DNA from: Lachnoanaerobaculum umeaense
Lineage (GTDB): Bacteria > Bacillota > Clostridia > Lachnospirales > Lachnospiraceae
NCBI RefSeq assembly: GCF_003589745.1
Contig: NZ_CP032364.1
Span: 496,001-560,000 of the forward strand
DNA length: 64,000 nt
Direction: 5' to 3'
In this document: positions 7,886-16,111 of the stretch, one piece after another
How positions within the stretch are numbered: the first letter of the stretch is position 1
Layout: every line of letters begins with the position of its first letter
Notes under the pieces: model-generated
What the model saw: only the letters and a program-made list of their open reading frames with translations
The model's database searches: none
What the model was told of the DNA's origin: nothing
Made by a program: the position numbers and the translations under genes

Positions 7886-9518
7886 GAATCAGATAGAAAA
7901 CGCGCATTTTAAAAGAATTGTTGAAATTATCTTTAAGGAAACTCTTGGTATACGACTAGAACACAATGAACGTACAGGTGAATATACGGATTATTTTCCT
8001 ACAAATCAGTTGGGTCGAGATATAGATATAATTACAGGGAAAAAAAAGAGGAAATATGGTATAAATAAGGAAAAAATAGATAAACCCGAAAGATATACCG
8101 GTGCATTAAATGAATTTTTTAGCAAAGGTGAAGATAAATATTTTTCAAAAACTAAAAATTTAATAGAAAAACTACAAAAAGAAGAATATATTTATAACCC
8201 AAATGGTACAGATATAGTCTCAAAATGTGATAGTAATACAATAAGTATTTTCAATAAATTAATTTTAGATATTTGGAATCACTATTGTAACCAATATTTT
8301 TTGGGGGTGAAGGATTCAAAAATAAAGGCATATAAAATACAAAAAGAGACTGTTGATAGCATAGTTGAGAAGTTCATAGAGTTTAGACTGCCTGCTATTT
8401 TGGATTTTTATCGTGATCGCTTGCCGGATATAGAAAAATCTCTGCAGGTTAAAGATCCAAATGATATGTATGGCGACATTAAAACAGAATATATGTGGCT
8501 TTTTAAGAATGTAATTGAAAAGGAGTCATTTTATTCCTTATCAGAGGATGAAACTCGCGTTTTTATAAATACTTTATATGCTATTTCTGATATGTTAGAT
8601 AAAATCCACCATGAGGATTCCTATCAAATAAATCTTGAGATTCTGGATTTTTTTAATAGAATACATGCAGACAATTTTGAAAACATCAGTATTGATGATA
8701 TAAGAAAAATTCAGGGATGCATATATGCAATTGCCATAGAAACAACAGATAAATCTAAACAAGGTAATATTAAGCTTACAGATAATAATAACCTGATTCG
8801 TATTGAATCAGGCTTTAAGCCTATATCATATAAGAAAAAGGTTGAGATATGTGTTTTGGCATTAAAAAATCTACTCAATAATAAAAATTTAAAGGCATTA
8901 AATGATAAGATAAGGGATGAGGTGTATATAAGCTTATTTGAAAATCGAATAAAGAAAAACAGAACTGTTAAAATTAGCGAAATAAAGGATTTGGAAGTTC
9001 TAAGTCTTATTTATTCAAATATTGCCGCATGTGGATTACAATACATAAAATATAAATCCTTAAATGATACAGAATATAAAAAATATATTGAAATTTGTGA
9101 AGAATATTATATCTATTCAAGATACATAAGATATCTTATTGTTCGTATTACAAAGAAATTCTATGGAACAGACTCTGATAAATACAAAGACGCATTATTA
9201 CTTTTGGCAAAATATTACCATGCTCTTGCTACAAGATATTTTTATGAGAAAAAATATTCAGATTGTATCGCTATACGTTCAGTACTATATACATTTTATC
9301 ATAGTATAGGTTTAGAAAACAAAGCCATTAAACAACTTGGGTTTTCACCAATAGATCTTTTTGAAAAGGAAGGGGGAAATGAAAAACTGTTTAAAGAAAT
9401 GACAAAGGGAACATTCGAAGAGGGAAAAAAAATTTTCAAATCATTCTCAATAAATATACCTACATATGAAGATTATAAAGAGATATATGAGAAGTATAAA
9501 AGAGAAGGAAAAATATAA
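7875..9518 (+). CDS. Hypothetical helical protein, 547 aa
   Basis: No family recognised. The protein is soluble with no signal peptide or membrane span. The N-terminal ~50 residues contain GRDIDIITGKKKRKYG and charged stretches. The rest is predicted helical; residues ~380-480 (repeated pairs of Tyr-rich helices such as YKKYIEICEEYYIYSRYI and LAKYYHALATRYFYEKKYSDC) resemble TPR-like helical hairpins. AAGGGGG precedes the ATG. The gene is markedly AT-rich and stands alone before a bidirectional terminator. It sits at the left edge of the defence-like island, so a sensor or scaffold role is possible, but no function can be read. Confidence 0.75.
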   Translation: MSDKNQIENAHFKRIVEIIFKETLGIRLEHNERTGEYTDYFPTNQLGRDIDIITGKKKRKYGINKEKIDKPERYTGALNEFFSKGEDKYFSKTKNLIEKLQKEEYIYNPNGTDIVSKCDSNTISIFNKLILDIWNHYCNQYFLGVKDSKIKAYKIQKETVDSIVEKFIEFRLPAILDFYRDRLPDIEKSLQVKDPNDMYGDIKTEYMWLFKNVIEKESFYSLSEDETRVFINTLYAISDMLDKIHHEDSYQINLEILDFFNRIHADNFENISIDDIRKIQGCIYAIAIETTDKSKQGNIKLTDNNNLIRIESGFKPISYKKKVEICVLALKNLLNNKNLKALNDKIRDEVYISLFENRIKKNRTVKISEIKDLEVLSLIYSNIAACGLQYIKYKSLNDTEYKKYIEICEEYYIYSRYIRYLIVRITKKFYGTDSDKYKDALLLLAKYYHALATRYFYEKKYSDCIAIRSVLYTFYHSIGLENKAIKQLGFSPIDLFEKEGGNEKLFKEMTKGTFEEGKKIFKSFSINIPTYEDYKEIYEKYKREGKI

Positions 9519-9529
9519 AAAATAAATGA

Positions 9530-9563
9530 AAGAACCATAGGTAAATCAAAGCCTATGGTTCTT
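9530..9563. terminator. Bidirectional terminator
   Basis: AAGAACCATAGG and CCTATGGTTCTT form a perfect 12-bp stem between the convergent 547-aa and 72-aa genes. The T-rich tract lies on the minus-strand side. Confidence 0.75.
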
Positions 9564-9715
9564 ATAAGATGAGTTGTTATTTTAAATTAATTATAGATGT
9601 TTTTATACAATATATATTAAAAAGCCTTTTCATATTCTTTATTATTTGCTGCATACTCCGGTCAATATAATTATAAAACCAGACTTTAATGCACACTTCT
9701 TTCTTACCATAATGA

Positions 9716-9934
9716 CTATGATAAACATTTAAAATTGTTGTTTTGCATATTAAGCTTTATTATTCCCCCATGACTCTCCCAGAATATCGGTTTAAATGGT
9801 CTTTTACATTCTACAGAAGTACTTAAATTTCTTATCACTTTAAACCTTGTCTTTGAATCATATATGATTTGTTCATCCCCATTACTATGAAGAACATACA
9901 CATTATGTGGACTGTCTTTAATAATATTATTCAT
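9716..9934 (-). CDS. Small hypothetical protein, 72 aa
   Basis: No family recognised. The sequence is soluble and basic, with VYVLHSNGDEQIIYDSKTRF and a WESHGG turn. A strong ribosome site, GGAGGT, lies five bases before the ATG and supports a real gene. It is divergent from the Lon-like operon, and the operator array at 10073-10142 lies between them, so it might encode the local regulator or immunity partner; no DNA-binding fold is evident. Further up on the same strand, a perfect AAGGAGGTGAT precedes a five-codon TTG frame, perhaps a leader peptide. Confidence 0.6.
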   Translation of the reverse strand: MNNIIKDSPHNVYVLHSNGDEQIIYDSKTRFKVIRNLSTSVECKRPFKPIFWESHGGIIKLNMQNNNFKCLS

Positions 9935-10072
9935 ATGCTACCTCCATTATTAGTTGCTGATGAAGTTTATAACATCATCAAATATTCAGTTTCAAATTAT
10001 CACCTCCTTATTTTGATGGTTTTAGTATATAATTTCTGATTTATAAAAGATATCCGGAGAGCTGGTATTTTT

Positions 10073-10142
10073 GTCCAAATTTGTCCAAATTTTCATATCT
10101 AAAAATATAATTGTGTGTATTTGAATTTGGACATTTTTGGAC
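10073..10142. promoter_or_regulatory. Fourfold GTCCAAA operator array between divergent genes
   Basis: GTCCAAA at 10073 and 10083 (direct, ten bases apart), then the inverted form TTTGGAC at 10126 and 10136 (also ten bases apart). One-turn spacing and mirror symmetry suggest cooperative binding of a regulator controlling the Lon-like operon and the 72-aa gene. The remainder of the 302-bp gap is AT-rich, with no clear consensus promoter. Confidence 0.6.
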
Positions 10143-10236
10143 AGTGCATGGAACAATATAAAAAACAAGCCATGTTAGAATAAAAGTGAAATAATCTATA
10201 AAAGATAGGTATAAATTAATAGATAGGAGAAATAAT

Positions 10237-13200
10237 ATGACGACATTTGATGATATTATATATGAAGTTAACAAAAAGATAGAAGAGGACTCTTTTAATG
10301 AGGAAAAGAAAAAAATATCTGCCGGAGAATGTGAATTATTGGATAAGACAGTAACTTTTTTGGATATTGACACAGATTCAAGTGGTATGGCAGTAATAAG
10401 ATATGATGACGAAGGTGAGGTTAAGGTTTCTTTAACAGATAAACATCTAAAATACTTTGATTCATTGAAAAATAAGAAAGTATACTTCTCCGGTATTAAG
10501 ACCTATGATTATGAGAAGATGATGGAGAAGTGGTATATTAGAACAATTGTTGATGTGACAGGTAGAGAAGAAAGTCTTGTTATAACAAATAAATTAACAG
10601 AAGATGAGAAACTTAAGTTCCAGAAGAGCATAGAAAAATTCAGTCCAGAAATTAGGAGAGATCTATGTGATAAGAAGATAGCTCTGGCTGATAAAAAGGC
10701 TGTTAATGAAAATGATGGCTGTCAAATAGCATTATATAGTAGTCGGGATGAGATGGAAGCATACTATGATATTGTAAAAAAGGTTATGCCAAAAGAGTTT
10801 AGATCTGTATATGAATCCTCAAGATTAAAATCTAAAAAAATCAGTTCATCTGAAGAGAAGACGAACTATATAAGGGTAATGTCGGATATTTTAGAATTTG
10901 ATTGGATAAATAATGCAGAATATAAATATATTGATGTAGAGGCATTACAAGAAAAGATTGGAAAAAAGCATATTGGATATAATCAGCAGTTAAATGAAAT
11001 CTATACAGAACTTAGAGCAAGTAATATTTCAAAAGTGGTTCCCAAAACATTGTGTTTTATTGGTAATCCTGATACCGGAATAAATAAGCTTGCAAGGACA
11101 ATAGCTTCTTCTATTGGAACAGGTTATTCGATAATAAACTTAGCAGGTGCTGATTTTGGTGAAAACGAACCTCTTATCGGCTCATCTAAAATATATATAA
11201 ATGCAAAAGCCGGCTTTATTTATGACTGTATAAAAGAAGCCGGCCTTAGGGGGGTGTTGGTTATTGAAGATTTTAATCTTTATGAATCAAACATAAGAAG
11301 TTTAATGACACCTTTGCTCAATAAGACAACATATATGGATATGTTTGCTGAAGTTAAAATTGACCTTTCAAATATGTTAGTTATCGTAACTTGTAGTGAT
11401 ATCAAAAAAATCCCTCAGCATGTAAGGGCAAATATGACAACAATTTATTTTCAAGATTTAGAAGAGCGGGAAATTGTAGAAATTATTAACAAAGTAATTG
11501 TTCCTAAATATTGTAAGGAATATGGGCTTGATTTTCCACAAAATATTCCGGTTGAATCTTGTAAAACATTGATTTATAAACATGCGAATATGAACATGGA
11601 CAAGCTGGATAGCATGATACGCTCAATAGTTGTTAAGACAGTTGCAAAAGGTGATAAGTCATTTCCAGACTATTCTATTAAACCTATTAGTGATTATAAG
11701 GAGGAAGATTATGAAAAAATAAGAAATAAATATGTTAGAGAGATAACGGAAACGGAGCATAAGTTCTTTAATTGTTACTTTGAGTACCCGGAATGTATTC
11801 AAAAAAAGGCTGTTAAATTGTTTAACATTCTTAATTTTGAGAAGAATGATGGCCTAAGAGAGCATGCGATAGATGTTATTCACTATATATCAAATATATT
11901 TAAGCCTAATGATAAATCTTTGGTTATGGGCTCTGTGATTGAAGAATTGAGCAAGTCACAGTATATTCAGAATGATTTTGCGGAGAGAATAGAAGCAGCC
12001 ATTCTTTCGAAAGAGCTTGGAAATAATGTAAATAGAATGACAGTGATTGGGCTGAAAGGAAAGGCAGGTACAGGTAAAAGCAGTGCGGCAATCAGTGTTG
12101 CAAAGGCTTTAAATAGGAACTTTATAAAAATAAATGTAGGAGGAGGCGGCGGAGCTGAAGTAATTAATGGTTGTAATAAAAAAAATTATAATTCAGCTCC
12201 GTCACTCATAATAAAAGAGCTTTCAAAAAGTGGACATGGATGTTATTCAGATGTGATTATACTGGATGAGATAGATAAATCTACACCTGATTTCATGAAC
12301 ACATTATACGAGTTTCTAGATCCAAATGAGGAATATTTTTATGACAATTATTTGGAATGTTTTATTCCTAAAAATAATTTCCTTGTAATGCTGACATTTA
12401 ATGATATATCCAGTATTCCAATTCCTATAAGAGATCGTATGGAAATTATAGAGTATAGTAGCTACTCAAATTCAGATAAAAAGTCAATCATAACAGACTA
12501 TGTCTTGCCTAAACTTAAGACGAATTTTAATATTAAGGATATTTCTATAGATAGTGAAGCCTTGGATCTATATCTTAAAAATTATGATATATCTCCGGGT
12601 ATACGTAATGCTGAACGTGATTTTGAATATATTCTTATGAGAATAGCACGACAAAATAATTGTACATTTGAAAGTGTAGATGTACATATTGATCAGAACG
12701 ATATTAAATATACATTGGGAAAAAATAGAACGGTTGGATTAGATGGTATCCCGCAACTTTCTATAGGTAAATGTGGTATGGCTCAGGCACTGGCAGTCAC
12801 AACATCAGGTATTGGAGTACTTATGGCAGTCGAAACAGTGGTTAACCCTTATCAGGATAAAAATATTGTGATAACAGGTTTATTAGAAGGTTCCTGCCTT
12901 GAGTCGGTATCCGTTGCTTGTTGCTTTATTAGTAAGTATTTAAAAAAAGAGTTACCAAAATTGCATATTCATATAACTGAAGGAATGAAAAAAGATGGTC
13001 CTTCAGCCGGTGTGACTATTGCAATGTCGATACTTTCATGTTTATTAGAAAAGCCAATAGCAAACATTTCATTTACAGGCAGTATCGATATATATGGACA
13101 TATTAGACCGGTTGGGAGTGTATTTGAGAAGTGCATTGCAGCCGAAAGATGTGGAGTAAATACAATAATTTTGCCTTCAGAATCTTACAAGGGTCTTGTA

Positions 13201-13287
13201 TCTGAAAAAAAAGATGAGAGATTAAGCATAAAAATGATTCCTGTAGATACAATTGAAGAGGTTATTTCATATGTATGGGGTAAATAG
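10237..13287 (+). CDS. Lon-like ATP-dependent protease with two AAA-type modules
   Basis: 1016-aa cytoplasmic protein. Residues ~1-240 do not resemble the Lon substrate-binding domain. A first AAA-like module has a degenerate Walker A (GNPDTGINK, 276-284) and a Walker B-like VLVIEDF. The second module has an intact Walker A (GKAGTGKSS, from ~608) and Walker B (VIILDEIDKS, ~673). The C-terminal Lon protease domain keeps the catalytic pair: Ser923 in KDGPSAG and Lys965 in GSVFEK, 42 residues apart as in true Lon. It is much longer than Lon (~780 aa) because of the extra module. The downstream 516-aa gene starts 12 bases later, so they form an operon. Resemblance to BrxL or other defence-linked Lon proteins is only at domain level. 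Confidence 0.85.
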   Translation: MTTFDDIIYEVNKKIEEDSFNEEKKKISAGECELLDKTVTFLDIDTDSSGMAVIRYDDEGEVKVSLTDKHLKYFDSLKNKKVYFSGIKTYDYEKMMEKWYIRTIVDVTGREESLVITNKLTEDEKLKFQKSIEKFSPEIRRDLCDKKIALADKKAVNENDGCQIALYSSRDEMEAYYDIVKKVMPKEFRSVYESSRLKSKKISSSEEKTNYIRVMSDILEFDWINNAEYKYIDVEALQEKIGKKHIGYNQQLNEIYTELRASNISKVVPKTLCFIGNPDTGINKLARTIASSIGTGYSIINLAGADFGENEPLIGSSKIYINAKAGFIYDCIKEAGLRGVLVIEDFNLYESNIRSLMTPLLNKTTYMDMFAEVKIDLSNMLVIVTCSDIKKIPQHVRANMTTIYFQDLEEREIVEIINKVIVPKYCKEYGLDFPQNIPVESCKTLIYKHANMNMDKLDSMIRSIVVKTVAKGDKSFPDYSIKPISDYKEEDYEKIRNKYVREITETEHKFFNCYFEYPECIQKKAVKLFNILNFEKNDGLREHAIDVIHYISNIFKPNDKSLVMGSVIEELSKSQYIQNDFAERIEAAILSKELGNNVNRMTVIGLKGKAGTGKSSAAISVAKALNRNFIKINVGGGGGAEVINGCNKKNYNSAPSLIIKELSKSGHGCYSDVIILDEIDKSTPDFMNTLYEFLDPNEEYFYDNYLECFIPKNNFLVMLTFNDISSIPIPIRDRMEIIEYSSYSNSDKKSIITDYVLPKLKTNFNIKDISIDSEALDLYLKNYDISPGIRNAERDFEYILMRIARQNNCTFESVDVHIDQNDIKYTLGKNRTVGLDGIPQLSIGKCGMAQALAVTTSGIGVLMAVETVVNPYQDKNIVITGLLEGSCLESVSVACCFISKYLKKELPKLHIHITEGMKKDGPSAGVTIAMSILSCLLEKPIANISFTGSIDIYGHIRPVGSVFEKCIAAERCGVNTIILPSESYKGLVSEKKDERLSIKMIPVDTIEEVISYVWGK

Positions 13288-13299
13288 GAGGTGTAAGCT

Positions 13300-14850
13300 A
13301 TGAATTTTAGTAGGAGAGATCATCTAGGTGATGAAATGAGGGATATATATAAAAAGATTTATACCGGTGGAGATGTTATGGTGGGAATGCATATATCCAG
13401 ACTTGTAGATATATTCTATATTCTCTCTAAGGCAGGAATGCTAACTAATATTACAAGAAGAAAATTAAAAGCCTTTCTAATAAAAGCAATCAACCTAAAT
13501 GGATTATTTGTTGAATCAAGAAATACATTCGATGTAGAAGCTATTGACTTATTCACTAAAGAAAAAGATAGATTTAATCTCAAGGATCTTATAATATTGA
13601 TTTTAGAGGAACTATATAATGATCCATTTGTAAAAAATAGGGTTTATAGTAGAGAAAAATTTAATGAAATCATTGAACTTTTCAATGACTGTACTGAAAA
13701 GAGTAACTGTATTGAGGAAGAAGATTGGGTGGATTTTTACTTTTGTGATGATAAAGTTTTTTTTACAAAGATAGATGGGGAAGATATTTATCTATATTTA
13801 AAGCAAGAGCCCAGATTTATACACATTGGTCTGGAAACTGTTGATAATAATGATTATAAGAAAGACTATGGTAAGATTGCAGAAGAGGAATTGAGTAATG
13901 GACGAATTTTTCATCAAGGTGATGAACCAATAGTATTCGTACAGACAGATAAAGGCTATATAAAAAAAATTAAAGTGGGATTTGATAGAAGATGTGTGCA
14001 TTCAAAAATAAAAGGTAAAATTATTGATCAACTAAAAGATGAAAGCCTTTTAGTGATGGAAGACAATAGACTCATTCGTTTAATGCCAAATGGCAAAGTG
14101 ATAGTAGTGGTTGATAATATTTCTGGGGGATTCACCTGCATATCTACAGATGGCGAAGATGTATTTTGGAAGAGTAACAATAAAAAAAAGTATAACAATA
14201 TTGTTAAGAGTCTTAAGGTCGATAGATTGAGTAATGAAATGCTTTGGAAAGGATTATTGTTTGCACTATATAATTTTGAATCTATGAAGTTTAGCTATAA
14301 ACTTGGAGATAGAATTAGATTTGCTACTTTGTTTGAGCGAATACCAGATCCTTTTAATATGGAGTTAATTGTAAAAAGAATATCAGAAATTGAGCGGTAT
14401 TGTTATGACAAAGATATCACTAAGACAGAATGTTATGTGGAAACAATGGGCAGTATTATGAAAATTGAGGATGAGCAACTTAATGAGGTGGAAACACATA
14501 TGATGTTGGAATATATTCTGGATAGTATAAGCATAGATCCATATAAACTTATCTCTATTGATAATAGATTGATAAATTATATAGAGTATTTAACTGAGGG
14601 CATATATGATTTCATTGAAGGAACAGATGATTATAATAATGGTAATTTTCCGATTGATTACATCGAAATTGAAGACACTGATGAAGCTAGGATCAATAGA
14701 ATTAAATATGAGATTGCTAGAATGAATAAAGAGCTTGAATATATAGGGGTGAAATCACCATCAGATTTAGAGCGTAAAGGGAAAATAGAAATTATAGAAC
14801 ATAATAGAGCAGAAATTGAGAAGAAAGACAAAACACCACATGAATCATAA
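13300..14850 (+). CDS. Hypothetical partner of the Lon-like protease, 516 aa
   Basis: No family recognised. AGGAGGTGTAAGCT precedes the ATG, 12 bases after the Lon-like gene. Residues 1-130 are helical; ~135-300 look beta-rich, with repeated short strands (VDFYFCDDKVFFTK, GRIFHQGDEPIVFVQ, SLLVMEDNRLIRL) reminiscent of propeller-like blades; ~305-516 are helical and end in a charged coiled-coil-like tail. There is no signal peptide. Position and coupling suggest a substrate adaptor, sensor or regulator for the protease, which is inference. Confidence 0.75.
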   Translation: MNFSRRDHLGDEMRDIYKKIYTGGDVMVGMHISRLVDIFYILSKAGMLTNITRRKLKAFLIKAINLNGLFVESRNTFDVEAIDLFTKEKDRFNLKDLIILILEELYNDPFVKNRVYSREKFNEIIELFNDCTEKSNCIEEEDWVDFYFCDDKVFFTKIDGEDIYLYLKQEPRFIHIGLETVDNNDYKKDYGKIAEEELSNGRIFHQGDEPIVFVQTDKGYIKKIKVGFDRRCVHSKIKGKIIDQLKDESLLVMEDNRLIRLMPNGKVIVVVDNISGGFTCISTDGEDVFWKSNNKKKYNNIVKSLKVDRLSNEMLWKGLLFALYNFESMKFSYKLGDRIRFATLFERIPDPFNMELIVKRISEIERYCYDKDITKTECYVETMGSIMKIEDEQLNEVETHMMLEYILDSISIDPYKLISIDNRLINYIEYLTEGIYDFIEGTDDYNNGNFPIDYIEIEDTDEARINRIKYEIARMNKELEYIGVKSPSDLERKGKIEIIEHNRAEIEKKDKTPHES

Positions 14851-14926
14851 TATATAAAATTTTTAAAAGAGAGTTTGTTGGAATTATGATAATATCTTTA
14901 AATTTATAGAAAGGAGGATATATTAG

Positions 14927-15613
14927 ATGGATTACAGACAAATAGCTATATTTATTACATTTGGAATTATTTTTATAGGATTTTCTTTTAGGCTATATCG
15001 CATAAACTCACTTTTAAAAAGACGTAGTTTCACAGTATCATTTAGAAATTTATTTATAGAAATGGTAAATCTATTTTACGAAGATTACATAATAAAAGAT
15101 AGTTTATATAAAAAATATATTCATGAAGTGGATGCCATACAAGAGGAATTAGGTAGTGATGGAATTCTCTCAAATTATATAGATCAAGGTATGTATTATT
15201 TAAACTACCCGGTATTTTCAAACGTAATTTCGGAACTTAGGGCTGTAGATGTAATAGGAAATAATAGAATTAAAATAAAGCAGATTTCACATCTTGTAGG
15301 AATTTGTTGTGATTCATTAAATAGACATATAGGTAATCTTGAGCGTAGGTTAAAACGAGAAAGAAAAGCTATATTTAATCCTTTTTCCTGTTTTATATTA
15401 GGTATTAGATTTGTAATCCATATACCTGAAGATATCTTATTCCGTTGTGGATTTGTTAGCCATAATGAAATACTAAGTAGTAATAGTTTGTATAAGACTA
15501 TAGGAATGTCTGTTACCATCATTGGGGTAGTAAGCTCTGTAACCACAATAATGCTTGTATGGAATGTAACTTTGGCCTATTTAATAAAAGTAATACAATA
15601 TTTTATTTTCTAA
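14927..15613 (+). CDS. Hypothetical membrane protein with two terminal spans, 228 aa
   Basis: An N-terminal hydrophobic helix (residues ~5-22, IAIFITFGIIFIGFSF) and a C-terminal hydrophobic segment (~188-226) flank a soluble charged middle, the layout of membrane-anchored effectors. The middle contains LSHL-like helices and a basic stretch NLERRLKRERKA. GAAAGGAGGA precedes the ATG. It lies 76 bases after the 516-aa gene and probably belongs to the same operon. Family unknown. Confidence 0.7.
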   Translation: MDYRQIAIFITFGIIFIGFSFRLYRINSLLKRRSFTVSFRNLFIEMVNLFYEDYIIKDSLYKKYIHEVDAIQEELGSDGILSNYIDQGMYYLNYPVFSNVISELRAVDVIGNNRIKIKQISHLVGICCDSLNRHIGNLERRLKRERKAIFNPFSCFILGIRFVIHIPEDILFRCGFVSHNEILSSNSLYKTIGMSVTIIGVVSSVTTIMLVWNVTLAYLIKVIQYFIF

Positions 15614-15844
15614 ATATATTATATATCAGAGCCTATTTATATCATTACTTATTCTAATATATGGACTGAGGAGTGTGGGTTTTAAAATATATCGTATTCT
15701 TTTTATAATATTTATATACTAATATTGCTATAGTTGACATGTATACTGTATTGTAGTACATAATATTAAAGCAATGTGTATTATATGTAATGTATCCTTT
15801 TTAAGGGACAACATATTGTATATAATTGCATTATGGAGGGTGTT

Positions 15845-16042
15845 ATGTCAGAAGATGAGAAAATTACAATAGATATTGATAGACTAAGAGATGATATACG
15901 AGAAGAATTTTTGGGAGCGTACTTTGGTGGAGGATATGGAGCTGCTTTAATGGAATCATTTGATGTAGATGATGCAACGGATGAGGAACTTGTTGAGATG
16001 GCTCAGAGTATGGGGATTGACCTACGAAGATATCAAGTGTAG
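15845..16042 (+). CDS. Small acidic protein, 65 aa
   Basis: The sequence contains FLGAYFGGGYGAALMESFDV followed by acidic helices ending GIDLRRYQV. The start at 15845 is chosen because GGAGGG lies just upstream; an in-frame ATG at 15833 lacks one. No function known. The 219 bases upstream are AT-rich with no decisive promoter. Downstream, an overlapping 22-codon frame (16053-16121) could couple it to the next gene. Confidence 0.6.
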   Translation: MSEDEKITIDIDRLRDDIREEFLGAYFGGGYGAALMESFDVDDATDEELVEMAQSMGIDLRRYQV

Positions 16043-16111
16043 GTGGTTTATAATGGACAAAGTAGATGTCCTAGCAATTAATGTTTTTAAAATTGAAATA
16101 GAGGCTATATT

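Noticed and set aside
10041..10373. 110-codon minus-strand frame across the operator array
   Set aside because: It overlaps the start of the Lon-like gene on the other strand, is Ser/Leu/Ile-rich shadow sequence, and has no good ribosome site.
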